A stretch of DNA of 35,855 bases from a gamma proteobacterium symbiont of Stewartia floridana (GTDB lineage: Bacteria; Pseudomonadota; Gammaproteobacteria; Chromatiales; Chromatiaceae): the NCBI GenBank assembly GCA_003676145.1, contig NAUB01000007.1:1-35855 (forward strand). Reading direction: 5' to 3'. Shown here in pieces: positions 27,547 to 35,731 of this stretch; position 1 is the first letter of the stretch, and every line of letters begins with the position of its first letter. Made by a program: the position numbers and the translations under genes. The notes below the pieces were generated by a model. It was not told the origin of the DNA. It did no database searches and saw only the letters and a list, made by a program, of their open reading frames with translations.

Positions 27547-28289
27547 GAGTCGACTTTCTGAGCTTTATCGGTATCGTCGTCGCTTTTCTGGCGATTCTGG
27601 GCGGCAATTGGCTGGAGGGGGGACATATGGACTCCCTGGTCAATGGCCCGGCCATGGTGATTGTCATTGGCGGCACCATCGGTGCCATTCTGTTGCAGAC
27701 TCCGGTGCCGGTCTTCTGGCATGCCCTGCGTCTCTCCGGGCGGGTGTTTCTGCCTGCCAGACTTGATATGCCAAGCACTATCGAAAAACTGGTGCAGTGG
27801 AGCAATATCGCCAGAAAAGAGGGTCTGCTCGGCCTCGAGACCATCGCCGACGAAGAGCCGGATCCGTTTATCCGTAAGGGGATGCAGCTGCTGGTCGACG
27901 GCAGTGAGCCGGATGCTTTGCGTTCGATCCTGGAGATGGAGGTGGATGCCAGTGAACAGTATGACATTCAGGCCTCCAAGGTATTCGAAGGGATGGGCGG
28001 ATACTCACCTACAATTGGTATTATCGGCGCGGTCATGGGATTGATTCACGTGATGCAGAATCTGGCCGATCCCAGCAAGCTCGGCAGTGGTATCGCAACC
28101 GCCTTTGTTGCCACCATCTATGGTGTCGGCCTGGCCAATCTGTTTCTACTGCCGATCGCCGCGAAGCTCAAGACCCAGTCGGAACATATCTCCAAATTTC
28201 GGGAGATGGTTATCGAAGGTGTTATCGGTATTGCGGAAGGTGACAACCCCCGCAGTATTGAAACCAAGCTGAAGGGGTTTCTGCAATGA
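27543..28289 (+). CDS. motC: Flagellar motor stator protein MotC (MotA family)
   Basis: 248 aa. Four membrane helices are predicted (about 4-22, 33-51, 147-170, 180-200). The MotA/PomA features include the N-terminal GIVVAFLAILGGNWLEGG and the C-terminal block FEGMGGYSPTIGIIGAVMGLIHVMQNL, followed by GSGIATAFVATIYGVGLAN. It forms the proton channel with MotD. It overlaps cheB by 4 nt and is followed by motD after 45 nt. The placement between cheB and parC is the Pseudomonas motCD arrangement; no second stator set is in the window. Confidence 0.94.
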   Translation: MRVDFLSFIGIVVAFLAILGGNWLEGGHMDSLVNGPAMVIVIGGTIGAILLQTPVPVFWHALRLSGRVFLPARLDMPSTIEKLVQWSNIARKEGLLGLETIADEEPDPFIRKGMQLLVDGSEPDALRSILEMEVDASEQYDIQASKVFEGMGGYSPTIGIIGAVMGLIHVMQNLADPSKLGSGIATAFVATIYGVGLANLFLLPIAAKLKTQSEHISKFREMVIEGVIGIAEGDNPRSIETKLKGFLQ

Positions 28290-28334
28290 TCCCCTGTCGC
28301 TTTGAAAGGTGTGACGATCACCGCAGAGGCCGCT

Positions 28335-29192
28335 ATGGCTAGAAGACGCAAACGTCAGGAAGAGCACGTCAATCATGAGCGTTGGATTGTCTCCTACGCC
28401 GATTTCGTGACACTGTTGTTTGCCTTTTTTGTGGTGATGTACTCTGTTTCATCGGTCAATGAGGGTAAATACCGGGTGTTGTCACAGACCCTGACCCATG
28501 CCTTTCAGGAGTCTCAGCGCAGTCTCGATCCGATTCAGGTCGGTGAGCTCTCCCGCAGTCGGGGAGATACCCCCGGTCTGGGAGATGAGAATGCTTTGAT
28601 CCAGGGTGAGTTGCGTCAGGGACCAGGTATCGACAATCAATTGGGCAGGGATTCGGCCGTTGGAAAAGAGGTGATCCCCGACCTGCCAAGCAATGAGACG
28701 CAGAGGCTCAGTTTTCTTGCCGCCACCATCGAGGATATGCTGAGTGACTATGTCGACCGGGATCTGGTCGATGTGAGTTTCAGTGAAGACCGGGTGGTGG
28801 TGAACATGAAGGACAAGATGCTCTTCCCCAGCGCCAGCGCGCATCTCTCCCGAGCAGCAGTCAAAGCGCTCGGTGAAATCAGCCGGGTGCTGAAGACGGT
28901 GCCCAATCAGGTGCAGGTGGAAGGTAACACCGATAATCGTCCGATCAATACGGAAGAGTTTCCCTCCAACTGGGAGCTGTCTGCCGCACGGGCTGCCAGT
29001 GTGGTGCATCTGATGACCCGTACCGGCATCGATCCTGGGCGTATGTCCGCTGTCGGATATGCGGAACATCGTCCGGTGGCGGATAACGACACTCAGGAAG
29101 GGCGGGCGAAAAACCGTCGCGTCACATTGATTATCCTGGGTATGAACAGACAGGCAGACCGGGTCATCGATCTGCCGGGAAGTGGCCAGTGA
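28335..29192 (+). CDS. motD: Flagellar motor stator protein MotD (MotB family, OmpA domain)
   Basis: 285 aa from the ATG at 28335, which has AGAGG 6 nt upstream and gives the expected basic N-terminus (MARRRKRQEEHVNHERW); a TTG at 28302 would add 11 unlikely residues. One membrane helix (about 20-40) contains YADFVTLLFAFFVVMYS with the proton-binding aspartate. After a linker comes the OmpA peptidoglycan-binding domain with VEGNTDNRPI, NWELSAARAASVVHLM and GRAKNRRVTL. It anchors the stator to the cell wall. The stop overlaps the parC GTG. Confidence 0.94.
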   Translation: MARRRKRQEEHVNHERWIVSYADFVTLLFAFFVVMYSVSSVNEGKYRVLSQTLTHAFQESQRSLDPIQVGELSRSRGDTPGLGDENALIQGELRQGPGIDNQLGRDSAVGKEVIPDLPSNETQRLSFLAATIEDMLSDYVDRDLVDVSFSEDRVVVNMKDKMLFPSASAHLSRAAVKALGEISRVLKTVPNQVQVEGNTDNRPINTEEFPSNWELSAARAASVVHLMTRTGIDPGRMSAVGYAEHRPVADNDTQEGRAKNRRVTLIILGMNRQADRVIDLPGSGQ

Positions 29193-29989
29193 AAGTCTGG
29201 ACAGTAGCCAATCAGAAAGGCGGTGTTGGCAAGACCACCACCACCGTATCCCTGGGTGGTCTGTTGGCGCAATGGGGACTGCGTACCCTGCTGGTCGATA
29301 TCGATCCCCACGCCTCTCTGACCAGCTATTTCCGTTACGATCCGGATGGGCTCGAAGAGAGTGTCTACAGCCTGTTCAAGGGTGTGGCACAAAACCAGAC
29401 GGTGGATCCTCTGAGTCTGATACACCCAACCGGTACCGAAGGTCTCGATCTGATGCCGGCGGAAATGGCACTGGCAACACTGGATCGACAGGCCGGCAAG
29501 CTGGATGGTATGGGCTTGGTCATCAAGCAGGCGATGGGACAGCTGCAAAATCGCTATGACCACGTGATTCTCGATTGCCCGCCGATCCTGGGTGTTTTGA
29601 TGATCAACGCGCTGGCTGCCTGTGATCATCTGATCATTCCGGTACAGACTGAGTTTCTCTCATTGAAAGGGCTTGAGCGTATGCTGCATACCCTCGATAT
29701 GGTGACCAAATCGAGACGCGTACCACTGCCATACCATATTGTGCCGACCATGTACGATCAACGTACCCGCGCCTCCATAGACAGCCTCAAAGTGATGCGG
29801 GAGAGCTATCCGGACCATGTATGGCACAGCCTGATTCCTGTCGATACCCAGTTTCGGGAGGCGAGTAAAGCGGGTATACCCCCGGCATTCTTCGCCCCCC
29901 AGAGTCATGGCACATTGGCCTACGGCAAACTGGTGGATGAGCTGTTGAATGATCACGAGTCACTACCCCAGGCAGGAGCAGGTGGATGA
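29189..29989 (+). CDS. parC: ParA-family ATPase for polar chemotaxis array positioning (ParC)
   Basis: 266 aa from a GTG whose bases overlap the motD TGA (GTGA). It has the deviant Walker [10 protein letters not shown] (about 10-18), [14 protein letters not shown] (A') and [12 protein letters not shown] (Walker B). Chromosome-partition ParA proteins normally have a parB partner; here the neighbours are motD and a CheW-like gene. This matches the ParC-ParP pair of Vibrio and Pseudomonas that places chemotaxis arrays at the pole. The function is inferred from that synteny. Confidence 0.88.
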   Translation: MKVWTVANQKGGVGKTTTTVSLGGLLAQWGLRTLLVDIDPHASLTSYFRYDPDGLEESVYSLFKGVAQNQTVDPLSLIHPTGTEGLDLMPAEMALATLDRQAGKLDGMGLVIKQAMGQLQNRYDHVILDCPPILGVLMINALAACDHLIIPVQTEFLSLKGLERMLHTLDMVTKSRRVPLPYHIVPTMYDQRTRASIDSLKVMRESYPDHVWHSLIPVDTQFREASKAGIPPAFFAPQSHGTLAYGKLVDELLNDHESLPQAGAGG

Positions 29990-30660
29990 GCTTGGGAAAT
30001 GACAAGAATCGAGTCAAACCGGTTAGCGAAAAGGTAGAGGAACCGGATCATGCCTTGAAAAGCTATCTGGATACCCTGCTGCTTGAGATCGAGACAATCC
30101 CGAGCGAAAGTGTGGTGGTTAAAGAGCCACCTCCGGTGGCCGATATCAAGGTGGAAGAGAGCCAGATATCTGAGCCGAAACTCGAGCAATCAATACAAAC
30201 CCAACAGCAACAGGATTCTGCGCTTCCGGAGTGGGTGGAGAATGAGTTTCAGGTGCTGTTATTCAAGGTGAACGGTATTACCATGGGGATACCGCTGAAC
30301 GCCATGAAAGGGATTCTCAACTACAGTGGTGACGCGAGTCAGTTGCCTGGACAACCGGCCTGGTCCCTGGGAGTGATTGTCAATCGGGATGAAAAGGTGG
30401 TGGTAATCGACAGTGCGCGTTTACTGATGCCGGAAAGATTGACGGCCGAGACACGCAGCGAACCGCAGCAACTGCTATTGATCGGTGAAGGCGACCGTGC
30501 GCTGGCGGTGGATACCATTTGCAATACGATGAGTGTGGTAAAGGAAGATGTACGTTGGCGTAATGGGATACACAATAAACCCTGGTATGCGGGCATCATA
30601 GTCGAAGAGCTGAGTGTGTTGCTCGATGTGGATGGGGTTTTGCAACTGCTGGCGGCTTAG
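29986..30660 (+). CDS. parP: CheW-like domain protein ParP
   Basis: 224 aa. The first about 80 residues are charged and probably disordered (Glu/Pro/Gln-rich). The rest is a CheW-like domain (about 82-222) with EFQVLLFKVNGITMGIPLNAM and WSLGVIVNRDEKVVVIDSARLL. In Vibrio, ParP links ParC to CheA and prevents array dissociation. Its ATG overlaps the parC stop (ATGA). The pairing with parC and the long linker favour ParP over a second plain CheW. Confidence 0.83.
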   Translation: MSLGNDKNRVKPVSEKVEEPDHALKSYLDTLLLEIETIPSESVVVKEPPPVADIKVEESQISEPKLEQSIQTQQQQDSALPEWVENEFQVLLFKVNGITMGIPLNAMKGILNYSGDASQLPGQPAWSLGVIVNRDEKVVVIDSARLLMPERLTAETRSEPQQLLLIGEGDRALAVDTICNTMSVVKEDVRWRNGIHNKPWYAGIIVEELSVLLDVDGVLQLLAA

Positions 30661-30767
30661 GGTTTTGATGATCTTCGTTGATCAAACAAACGACAGTTGT
30701 GAAGCAGTCATCTGCTGCGCGCTAAAAACCAATAGATAAAAGTCTGCAAGCCATAGAGGTGTAGATA

Positions 30768-31247
30768 ATGAGTGTAGATGATGACGAGAGTGGCGGTGGC
30801 CCACTGATTCAATTTGTAACTTTCATCCTGATGGATGAGGTTTATGGCATCAACGTCATGCAGGTACAGGAAGTCTTGAGAGTGACTGAGATTGCACCTG
30901 TCCCCGGGGCGCCGAGTTATGTCCTGGGTATCGTCAATCTGCGCGGCAATGTGGTGACGGTAATCGATACCCGAAAGCGGTTTGGGCTCCCTTCGGTGGA
31001 GGTCAGCGATAACAGCCGTATTGTTGTGATTGAGTCTGAGAAGCAGGTCGTCGGCATACTGGTTGATGCGGTTGCCGAAGTCGTTGAACTGCGTGAAGAT
31101 GAGATCGATGCCGCACCCAACGTGGGTACTGAAGAGAGTTCCCGTTATATCCAGGGTGTGGCGACACAGGAAGGCCGCTTGCTGATCCTGGTGGATCTGA
31201 ACAAGCTGCTGACGGATGAGGAGTGGCAGGAAATCAGCATGTACTGA
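30768..31247 (+). CDS. cheW: Chemotaxis coupling protein CheW
   Basis: 159 aa consisting of a single CheW domain: LIQFVTFILMDEVYGINVMQVQEVLR, APSYVLGIVNLRGNVVTVIDTRKRFGL, IVVIESEKQVVGILVDAVAEVVEL and RYIQGVATQEGRLLILVDLNKLL. It couples receptors to CheA. It has an AGAGGTG ribosome binding site and lies 107 nt after parP, so it may have its own promoter, although none is clear. It is the last canonical chemotaxis gene. Confidence 0.96.
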   Translation: MSVDDDESGGGPLIQFVTFILMDEVYGINVMQVQEVLRVTEIAPVPGAPSYVLGIVNLRGNVVTVIDTRKRFGLPSVEVSDNSRIVVIESEKQVVGILVDAVAEVVELREDEIDAAPNVGTEESSRYIQGVATQEGRLLILVDLNKLLTDEEWQEISMY

Positions 31248-31379
31248 TAGACCTGAGCGTGCGGTTGGTCACCTTGCCACCGCCGCTGGGATCCGTGGGA
31301 GATGCGTTGGGCTGAAAATTAACTAAACTATACGGAACAGTAGTGAATTAATTTACTAGGTTCACACAGGGCAACTGAT

Positions 31380-31553
31380 ATGCCTGAAATTGGAGATCAA
31401 AATCCGCTTACCCCGCTCTATCCGGTTAAACCGAGCAAGCCTCCCATGCGCCGTGAGCGCCCCAAGCGTAAGGATGAGCAGCCGAATCAGGAACGGAAGA
31501 AGCCTGATCAGGAAGATGACAATGGAAAGCCGCACATCGATGAGTATGCATGA
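31380..31553 (+). CDS. Small proline/charge-rich protein ending HIDEYA
   Basis: 57 aa, ATG at 31380, TGA at 31551-31553. The N-terminal part reads PLTPLYPVKPSKPP, the middle is highly charged (RRERPKRKDEQ) and the C-terminus is GKPHIDEYA. It has no hydrophobic core, so it is probably disordered. A modest AGGG ribosome binding site lies 8 nt upstream. From memory, similar short proteins with an HIDEY-type end occur beside gammaproteobacterial flagellar genes, but I cannot verify this here. Position between cheW and the DUF2802 gene suggests a motility link. No function is known to me. Confidence 0.62.
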   Translation: MPEIGDQNPLTPLYPVKPSKPPMRRERPKRKDEQPNQERKKPDQEDDNGKPHIDEYA

Positions 31554-31702
31554 GGAACCACTGCACAAGTCATGGGCCCCCATTTCACCACCAAGCCATA
31601 CGGTTTTATGAAGTAAAATTTGCTAAATGTGGGCTATTACGTGCAATCCGCGCGCTGAATCGGTACATTTTCATCGACATAGAACTATTCAGAGGATCAT
31701 TA

Positions 31703-31771
31703 ATGGTCAAACCACGCCCCTCTATTCACCCTGGTATCGAATGCAGCGCAAAACGCCAGGGTAGACGATGA
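31703..31771 (+). CDS. Possible 22-aa leader peptide overlapping the DUF2802 gene
   Basis: An ATG at 31703, preceded by AGAGGATC, opens 22 codons ending in a TGA that overlaps the next ATG (ATGA at 31768-31771). The peptide begins MVKPRPSIHPG and ends in basic residues. Stop-start overlap suggests translational coupling to the DUF2802 protein, but the frame is short and may be chance. Confidence 0.3.
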   Translation: MVKPRPSIHPGIECSAKRQGRR

Positions 31772-32172
31772 CCGGTAGTTTAAATCTGTTTTGGTTCGTG
31801 CTGCTTCCGCTGGCCCTGTTGCTGGCGGGATTTCTCGGATATCTGTTCTTCATCGACCACAAAAGGAAGGAGTTGCTGGCGCAGCAGAGCAGAGAGATTC
31901 AGACCCTCAAGCAGACCGTGGCAGCACTCTGTTCGAGTGCGGTTGGGGTGGACAGACGGGTCAATCGTCTGGAGCGGCAGGGACGGGACCTGGAAGAGCG
32001 TCAGGAGAATATCGAACAGTCCAACCTGCAGAGTGATCCTCCCTACAGCGACGCCATCAGCATGGTGCGGGCCGGTGCCGGTCCTGATGAGCTGATTCAG
32101 GAACTGGGCATCAGTCGGGATGCGGCGGATCTGATCATTATGATTCACGGTGCAAAGCGTGAAGATGCATGA
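31768..32172 (+). CDS. DUF2802 membrane-anchored coiled-coil protein
   Basis: 134 aa. One N-terminal membrane helix (about 5-29, LFWFVLLPLALLLAGFLGYLFF) is followed by a charged coiled-coil region (about 33-90) and a C-terminal block with AISMVRAGAGPDELIQELGISRDAADLIIMIHG, the part that defines DUF2802. That block looks like a small helix-turn-helix-type fold. The family commonly sits at the end of chemotaxis operons after cheW. Its function is not established. The stop overlaps the mobB start. Confidence 0.78.
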   Translation: MTGSLNLFWFVLLPLALLLAGFLGYLFFIDHKRKELLAQQSREIQTLKQTVAALCSSAVGVDRRVNRLERQGRDLEERQENIEQSNLQSDPPYSDAISMVRAGAGPDELIQELGISRDAADLIIMIHGAKREDA

Positions 32173-32696
32173 GACAGCTCAGTAGTACACCCCTGCTTGG
32201 CTTTGCCGCCTACAGCGGTACCGGTAAGACAACCCTCCTGAAGCAGCTGATTCCACTGCTGAGGAAGTCCTCTATCAACCTGGGGGTGATAAAGCACGCG
32301 CATCATGAAGTGGATGTCGACCAGCCGGGCAAGGACAGTTACGAACTGCGCAAGGCCGGGGCAGGGCGGGTTCTGCTGGCGACCTCGAAGCATTGGGCGC
32401 TGATGGTGGATGAGGCAGAAGCGAAAGAGCCGCAACTGCCTGAGTTACTGGAGCGACTGGATTGCAGCAGCCTCGATCTGGTGTTGGTGGAAGGTTTCAG
32501 GCATCTGCAGTTTCCGAAAATCGAACTGCACCGTCCGGCACTGGGTAAACCGTTGCTGTTTACCGAAGACTCTTCAGTGATCGCAATTGCCAGTGACGCA
32601 CCCATCGGGCATCCGTGTGAACTACCCCAGCTCGATCTGAATAATCCGCAAGAGATCGCGCAATTTGTTACAAACTACTGTAATTTGCAGAGCTAG
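32169..32696 (+). CDS. mobB: Molybdopterin-guanine dinucleotide biosynthesis adapter MobB
   Basis: 175 aa. The P-loop YSGTGKTTLLKQL (about 14-26) opens a MobB fold, followed by GVIKHAHHEVDVDQPGKDSYELRKAGA, the family signature, and VLVEGFRHLQFPKIELHR. MobB is a GTP-binding helper of MobA in adding GMP to the molybdenum cofactor. Its ATG overlaps the DUF2802 stop. It ends 7 nt before the convergent methyltransferase stop. No mobA is next to it. Confidence 0.93.
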   Translation: MRQLSSTPLLGFAAYSGTGKTTLLKQLIPLLRKSSINLGVIKHAHHEVDVDQPGKDSYELRKAGAGRVLLATSKHWALMVDEAEAKEPQLPELLERLDCSSLDLVLVEGFRHLQFPKIELHRPALGKPLLFTEDSSVIAIASDAPIGHPCELPQLDLNNPQEIAQFVTNYCNLQS

Positions 32697-32703
32697 TTTG
32701 TAC

Positions 32704-33567
32704 TCAACTTTTTTCAGCCGTCATATAGCAGATCCAACCGGCATCCGCTTCCCCCTCTTCAACAGGAACGAAGACACCGTCAGGTTCACCATCATCATCG
32801 AATCCCTGCCAATAGAAAGTGATCTTCTCAAATCCCACCTCGGATAGCAGTTCACGGACTTCTGGCAGACTCCACAGGCGCCAGTCATAACTGAAGGCCT
32901 TCTCGTAGCGTGAGCCATCCTCGAAATCGAAATGGATATGGCAGATCAAGGTGCCGCTGATCGGGTCGTATTTCTCCTGCTCCCAGGTATAGGTGAAAGT
33001 GGCGTCACCATCCTCGATGTCACGCTCCTCCTCGATCTCCTTGTAGGAGTCATAACCGCCATAGGCATCCATGAAAAGTACCCCATCATCGGAGAGCTGT
33101 TGATAGACCCGTTGAAAGTAGCTTTTCAACTGGGCTCGCTCCTTGAACAGCCAGTAACTGAAATTCATGGCTGAGATGATCTCCATCGGCTCAGTCTCAA
33201 CATTCAGTACATTCTCCTCCAGCAGAGTGACCCGTTTGCGCTGTGAGGACTTCAGCTTTGCGAGCTGATTCGCTTCGCCCCATTGCAGAACCTCGCGATC
33301 GAGATCGACCCCGATCGCCTGGTTGCTCTTGCGTCTTTTCACCCATTCACAACAGACGTTGGCGGTGCCGCAGAAGTCTTCTCGCAAGCGTTTGGCACGA
33401 CGCCCCTTGAGCTTTTTGAAGGTCTCATCGACGAAATCGATTTCGGCTTCGGAACATTGCACCGAGAGTTCGTAGAGATGGTGACGGTCTGCTGTATCGG
33501 CGATGGATTGGGTTTTCTTTTTTCGTTTGCCCATTGCTGTTTTTATCAGTGCGGTTGGAGTTGTCAT
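32704..33567 (-). CDS. Class I SAM-dependent methyltransferase
   Basis: 287 aa. A basic N-terminus (KRKKKTQ, about 14-20) leads into a Rossmann methyltransferase core: EDFCGTANVCCEW (about 63-75, SAM site), AIGVDLDREVLQWGE (acidic residue after strand 2) and AMNFSYWLFKERAQLKSYFQRVYQQLSDDGVLFMDAYGG. The C-terminal part is acidic with WRLWSLPEVRELLSEVGFEKITFYWQGFDDDGEPDG. The substrate is unknown. The ATG at 33567 lacks a clear ribosome binding site; an internal ATG at 33534 is an alternative. Convergent with mobB. Confidence 0.83.
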   Translation of the reverse strand: MTTPTALIKTAMGKRKKKTQSIADTADRHHLYELSVQCSEAEIDFVDETFKKLKGRRAKRLREDFCGTANVCCEWVKRRKSNQAIGVDLDREVLQWGEANQLAKLKSSQRKRVTLLEENVLNVETEPMEIISAMNFSYWLFKERAQLKSYFQRVYQQLSDDGVLFMDAYGGYDSYKEIEEERDIEDGDATFTYTWEQEKYDPISGTLICHIHFDFEDGSRYEKAFSYDWRLWSLPEVRELLSEVGFEKITFYWQGFDDDGEPDGVFVPVEEGEADAGWICYMTAEKS

Positions 33568-33692
33568 TCAATCAAAGAGTGAATGCTACCCCATCAAGCT
33601 CTCTATCGCTATGCTAAAAAAACAGGTTTGATGTGGTGACTATAGGATTTTTGAGGAAAGCGCAAAGAGGAGATGGAGGGTGGTTGGATTAA

Positions 33693-33896
33693 TCATCCAT
33701 CGCCAGCGCATCGCAGGAACCTACACAGGCCTGGTTAAAGAAACTGGGTGCCTATCATCTGCTCAATTATTTGAAGTCTCTGGAACAGATCGGCATCAAC
33801 CATGTAGCACTCAATCTACGATTCAATCAGCGTGATATCGAGACTACACTGAAGCATCTGTCAGCAGAAATCCTGCCTGAATTTCAGCGCTACTAA
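33693..33896 (+). pseudogene. 3' remnant of a luciferase-like (LLM-class) monooxygenase gene
   Basis: After an in-frame TAA at 33690-33692, 67 codons run to a TAA at 33894-33896 without a credible start. The residues include AWLKKLGAYHLLNYLKSLEQ, GINHVALNLRFNQRDIET and EILPEFQRY, which look like the C-terminal end of flavin-dependent luciferase-type oxidoreductases. The N-terminal TIM-barrel part is missing, so only the tail survives. It occupies most of the gap before the SDR gene. The family call is from motif memory and needs a search. Confidence 0.65.
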
Positions 33897-33937
33897 CAGG
33901 ATATACTTAGTTGTCGGGTAAATAACGGAGCAAATCA

Positions 33938-34750
33938 ATGCAGAAAACCATCATGATCACGGGAGCCACCGATGGTATCGGTCTGGCCGCCGCAAAAAAG
34001 CTGCTCGGCATGGGGCATCACCTGCTGCTGCATGGACGCAATCCCACAAAGCTCTCTGCGCTTGAAAAAGAGCTATCGAGCCTGGCTGACAGTGGCCAAG
34101 TGGAAACTTATCTCGCCGACCTGTCGGCGCTGAGCGAGGTGCATAAGCTGATAGACCAGGTTGCACAACGCCATCAGCAACTCGATGTACTGATCAACAA
34201 CGCGGGTATCTTCAAAACATCCGAACCTGTTACCCCGGAAGGGCTGGATGTGCGCTTTGTGGTCAACACCATTGCGCCCTATCTGCTGACGAAAAAAATG
34301 CTGCCACGGATGGGGCAGAGCGGTCGGGTCATCAATCTCTCCTCTGCGGCCCAGTCTCCGGTGGATCTGCAGGCACTGATGGGACAGCAGCGAATCGATA
34401 GTGATTTTGAAGCCTATGCACAAAGCAAACTGGCGATCACCGCCTGGTCCCGCTACCTGGCGGAGATGGACAACCGACAGGGTCCGATAATCATCTCTGT
34501 CAATCCCGGTTCGATGCTGGCCAGCAAGATGGTCAAGCAGGCGTTCGGTGTGGCCGGCAAGGATATCAACATCGGTGCGGATATTCTCATTCGGGCAGCA
34601 CTGTCGGAAGAGTTTGAAACGGCCAACGGCAAATATTTCGATAACGATACCGGAAGCTTCGCCTCGCCTCATGCCGATGCCCTCAATCCGAAGATCACTG
34701 ATTCGATCATTGAATCGATTGAGTCAGTTCTGGGTGAATACTCGAGTTAG
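33938..34750 (+). CDS. Short-chain dehydrogenase/reductase (SDR)
   Basis: 270 aa. The NAD(P)-binding TGATDGIG (7-14), the NNAG motif (about 88-91) and active-site S/YxxxK (SSAAQS, then AYAQSKLA) are intact. HLLLHGRNPTKL suggests NADP preference. The C-terminal half has SVNPGSMLASKMVKQAFGV, as in retinol-dehydrogenase/WWOX-like bacterial SDRs. The substrate is unknown. It has a GGAG ribosome binding site upstream of the ATG at 33938. It is monocistronic. Confidence 0.9.
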   Translation: MQKTIMITGATDGIGLAAAKKLLGMGHHLLLHGRNPTKLSALEKELSSLADSGQVETYLADLSALSEVHKLIDQVAQRHQQLDVLINNAGIFKTSEPVTPEGLDVRFVVNTIAPYLLTKKMLPRMGQSGRVINLSSAAQSPVDLQALMGQQRIDSDFEAYAQSKLAITAWSRYLAEMDNRQGPIIISVNPGSMLASKMVKQAFGVAGKDINIGADILIRAALSEEFETANGKYFDNDTGSFASPHADALNPKITDSIIESIESVLGEYSS

Positions 34751-34974
34751 GTTTGTGCCTCGATTGAAAAGGGGATGCTCAGAGAGCCATCACATTTTAA
34801 TTCAGAGGTGGAACGGTGCCTGCTTATACGGACGGATTCAGGCAGATTAAAAATAACAATCCCAAAATGAAGTGTGACAGTTTTCGTTTATGGAGAGGGG
34901 TGCCCTGATCTCCACAGGAGATGAAAACTCCAACTATACTCGTTTTATCAGGACGAGAGAGAAGAGGTGGTGTT

Positions 34975-35445
34975 ATGGCAATTGCGATTACACTCCAGCA
35001 GTTTTTACAGAATCACGCTTTAGATTACGAGGTCATCGATCACCGGCGCACCAGTTCCACGCTGCACAGTGCGGAAGCCGCGCACATTCCCGGGGACAGG
35101 ATGGCCAAGTCGGTATTGCTGGGGGATGACGAGAGTTACATGTTAGCGGTCATTCCGGCAACCCATCACATCGATTTTGATGATCTGACCCAACTGACCG
35201 GACGCAATCTCTTTCTGATATCGGAAGAAGAGCTACAGCAGGCCTTTGCCGATTGTGAGACAGGCGCCGTGCCGCCGGTTGGCGATCCCTATGGGATAGA
35301 GACCCTGGTCGATGTGGCTCTGTTGCAGCAACCCGATCTCTATTTCGAGAGTGGTGATCACGGAAAATTATTGCATCTCAGTACCGATTCCTTCCGGGAG
35401 TTGGAAGAGAATGCGATTATGGGTGAGTTCAGTTACCACATCTAA
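34975..35445 (+). CDS. YbaK/prolyl-tRNA synthetase-associated domain protein
   Basis: 156 aa from the ATG at 34975, which has AGAGGTGG 6 nt upstream; the in-frame ATG at 34921 would add 18 residues with no homology. The whole chain is a YbaK-like fold: VIDHRRTSSTLHSAEAAHIPGDRMAKSVLL, MLAVIPATHHIDF, LTGRNLFLISEEEL, and AVPPVGDPYGIETLVDVALL. Relatives deacylate mischarged tRNAs (for example Cys- or Ala-tRNAPro) in trans. The exact tRNA substrate is unknown. It stands alone upstream of tRNA-Ser. Confidence 0.88.
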   Translation: MAIAITLQQFLQNHALDYEVIDHRRTSSTLHSAEAAHIPGDRMAKSVLLGDDESYMLAVIPATHHIDFDDLTQLTGRNLFLISEEELQQAFADCETGAVPPVGDPYGIETLVDVALLQQPDLYFESGDHGKLLHLSTDSFRELEENAIMGEFSYHI

Positions 35446-35493
35446 CCCTCTGATGAGCTTGGTTGGCCATTGGGGCCATTTGTTGGCCGGAGC

Positions 35494-35549
35494 GAAATCA
35501 GCTGAAAAACAGTGCATCAACAGGGATATGCCGTTTTACAGCTGATTTC
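35494..35549 (+). terminator. Long near-perfect hairpin after the YbaK-domain gene
   Basis: GAAATCAGCTGAAAAAC (35494-35510) and GTTTTACAGCTGATTTC (35533-35549) pair at 16 of 17 positions around a 22-nt loop in which GCAT/ATGC can extend the stem. It starts 49 nt after the stop. A short TTCTTC follows. It could be a terminator or a palindromic repeat unit. Confidence 0.45.
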
Positions 35550-35640
35550 TTCATGGAGATCCAACTTCCTATCGACCAGATAACCGCTTAGCCATTTGAT
35601 TCCAGGTACAAACTAGTTTAATCTTGCGCTCCTCAAATCT

Positions 35641-35731
35641 GGAGAGATGTCCGAGTGGCTGAAGGAGCACGCCTGGAAAGTGTGTATACGTTAATAGCGT
35701 ATCGAGGGTTCGAATCCCTCTCTCTCCGCCA
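35641..35731 (+). tRNA. tRNA-Ser (anticodon GGA)
   Basis: A 91-nt type II tRNA with encoded CCA. Acceptor GGAGAGA pairs with TCTCTCC, discriminator G, then CCA. The D arm contains GAGTGGCTGAAGGAG, the anticodon loop CTGGAAA gives GGA, the long variable arm has TATACG/CGTATC around TTAATAG, and the T arm is GAGGG-TTCGAAT-CCCTC. It reads UCC/UCU codons. A terminator follows at once. Confidence 0.97.

Noticed and set aside
29189..29989. ParA-family gene as a sign of a plasmid or chromosome partition locus
   Set aside because: No parB or parS-like repeats are nearby. The motD-parA-cheW-like context matches the chemotaxis ParC/ParP pair instead.
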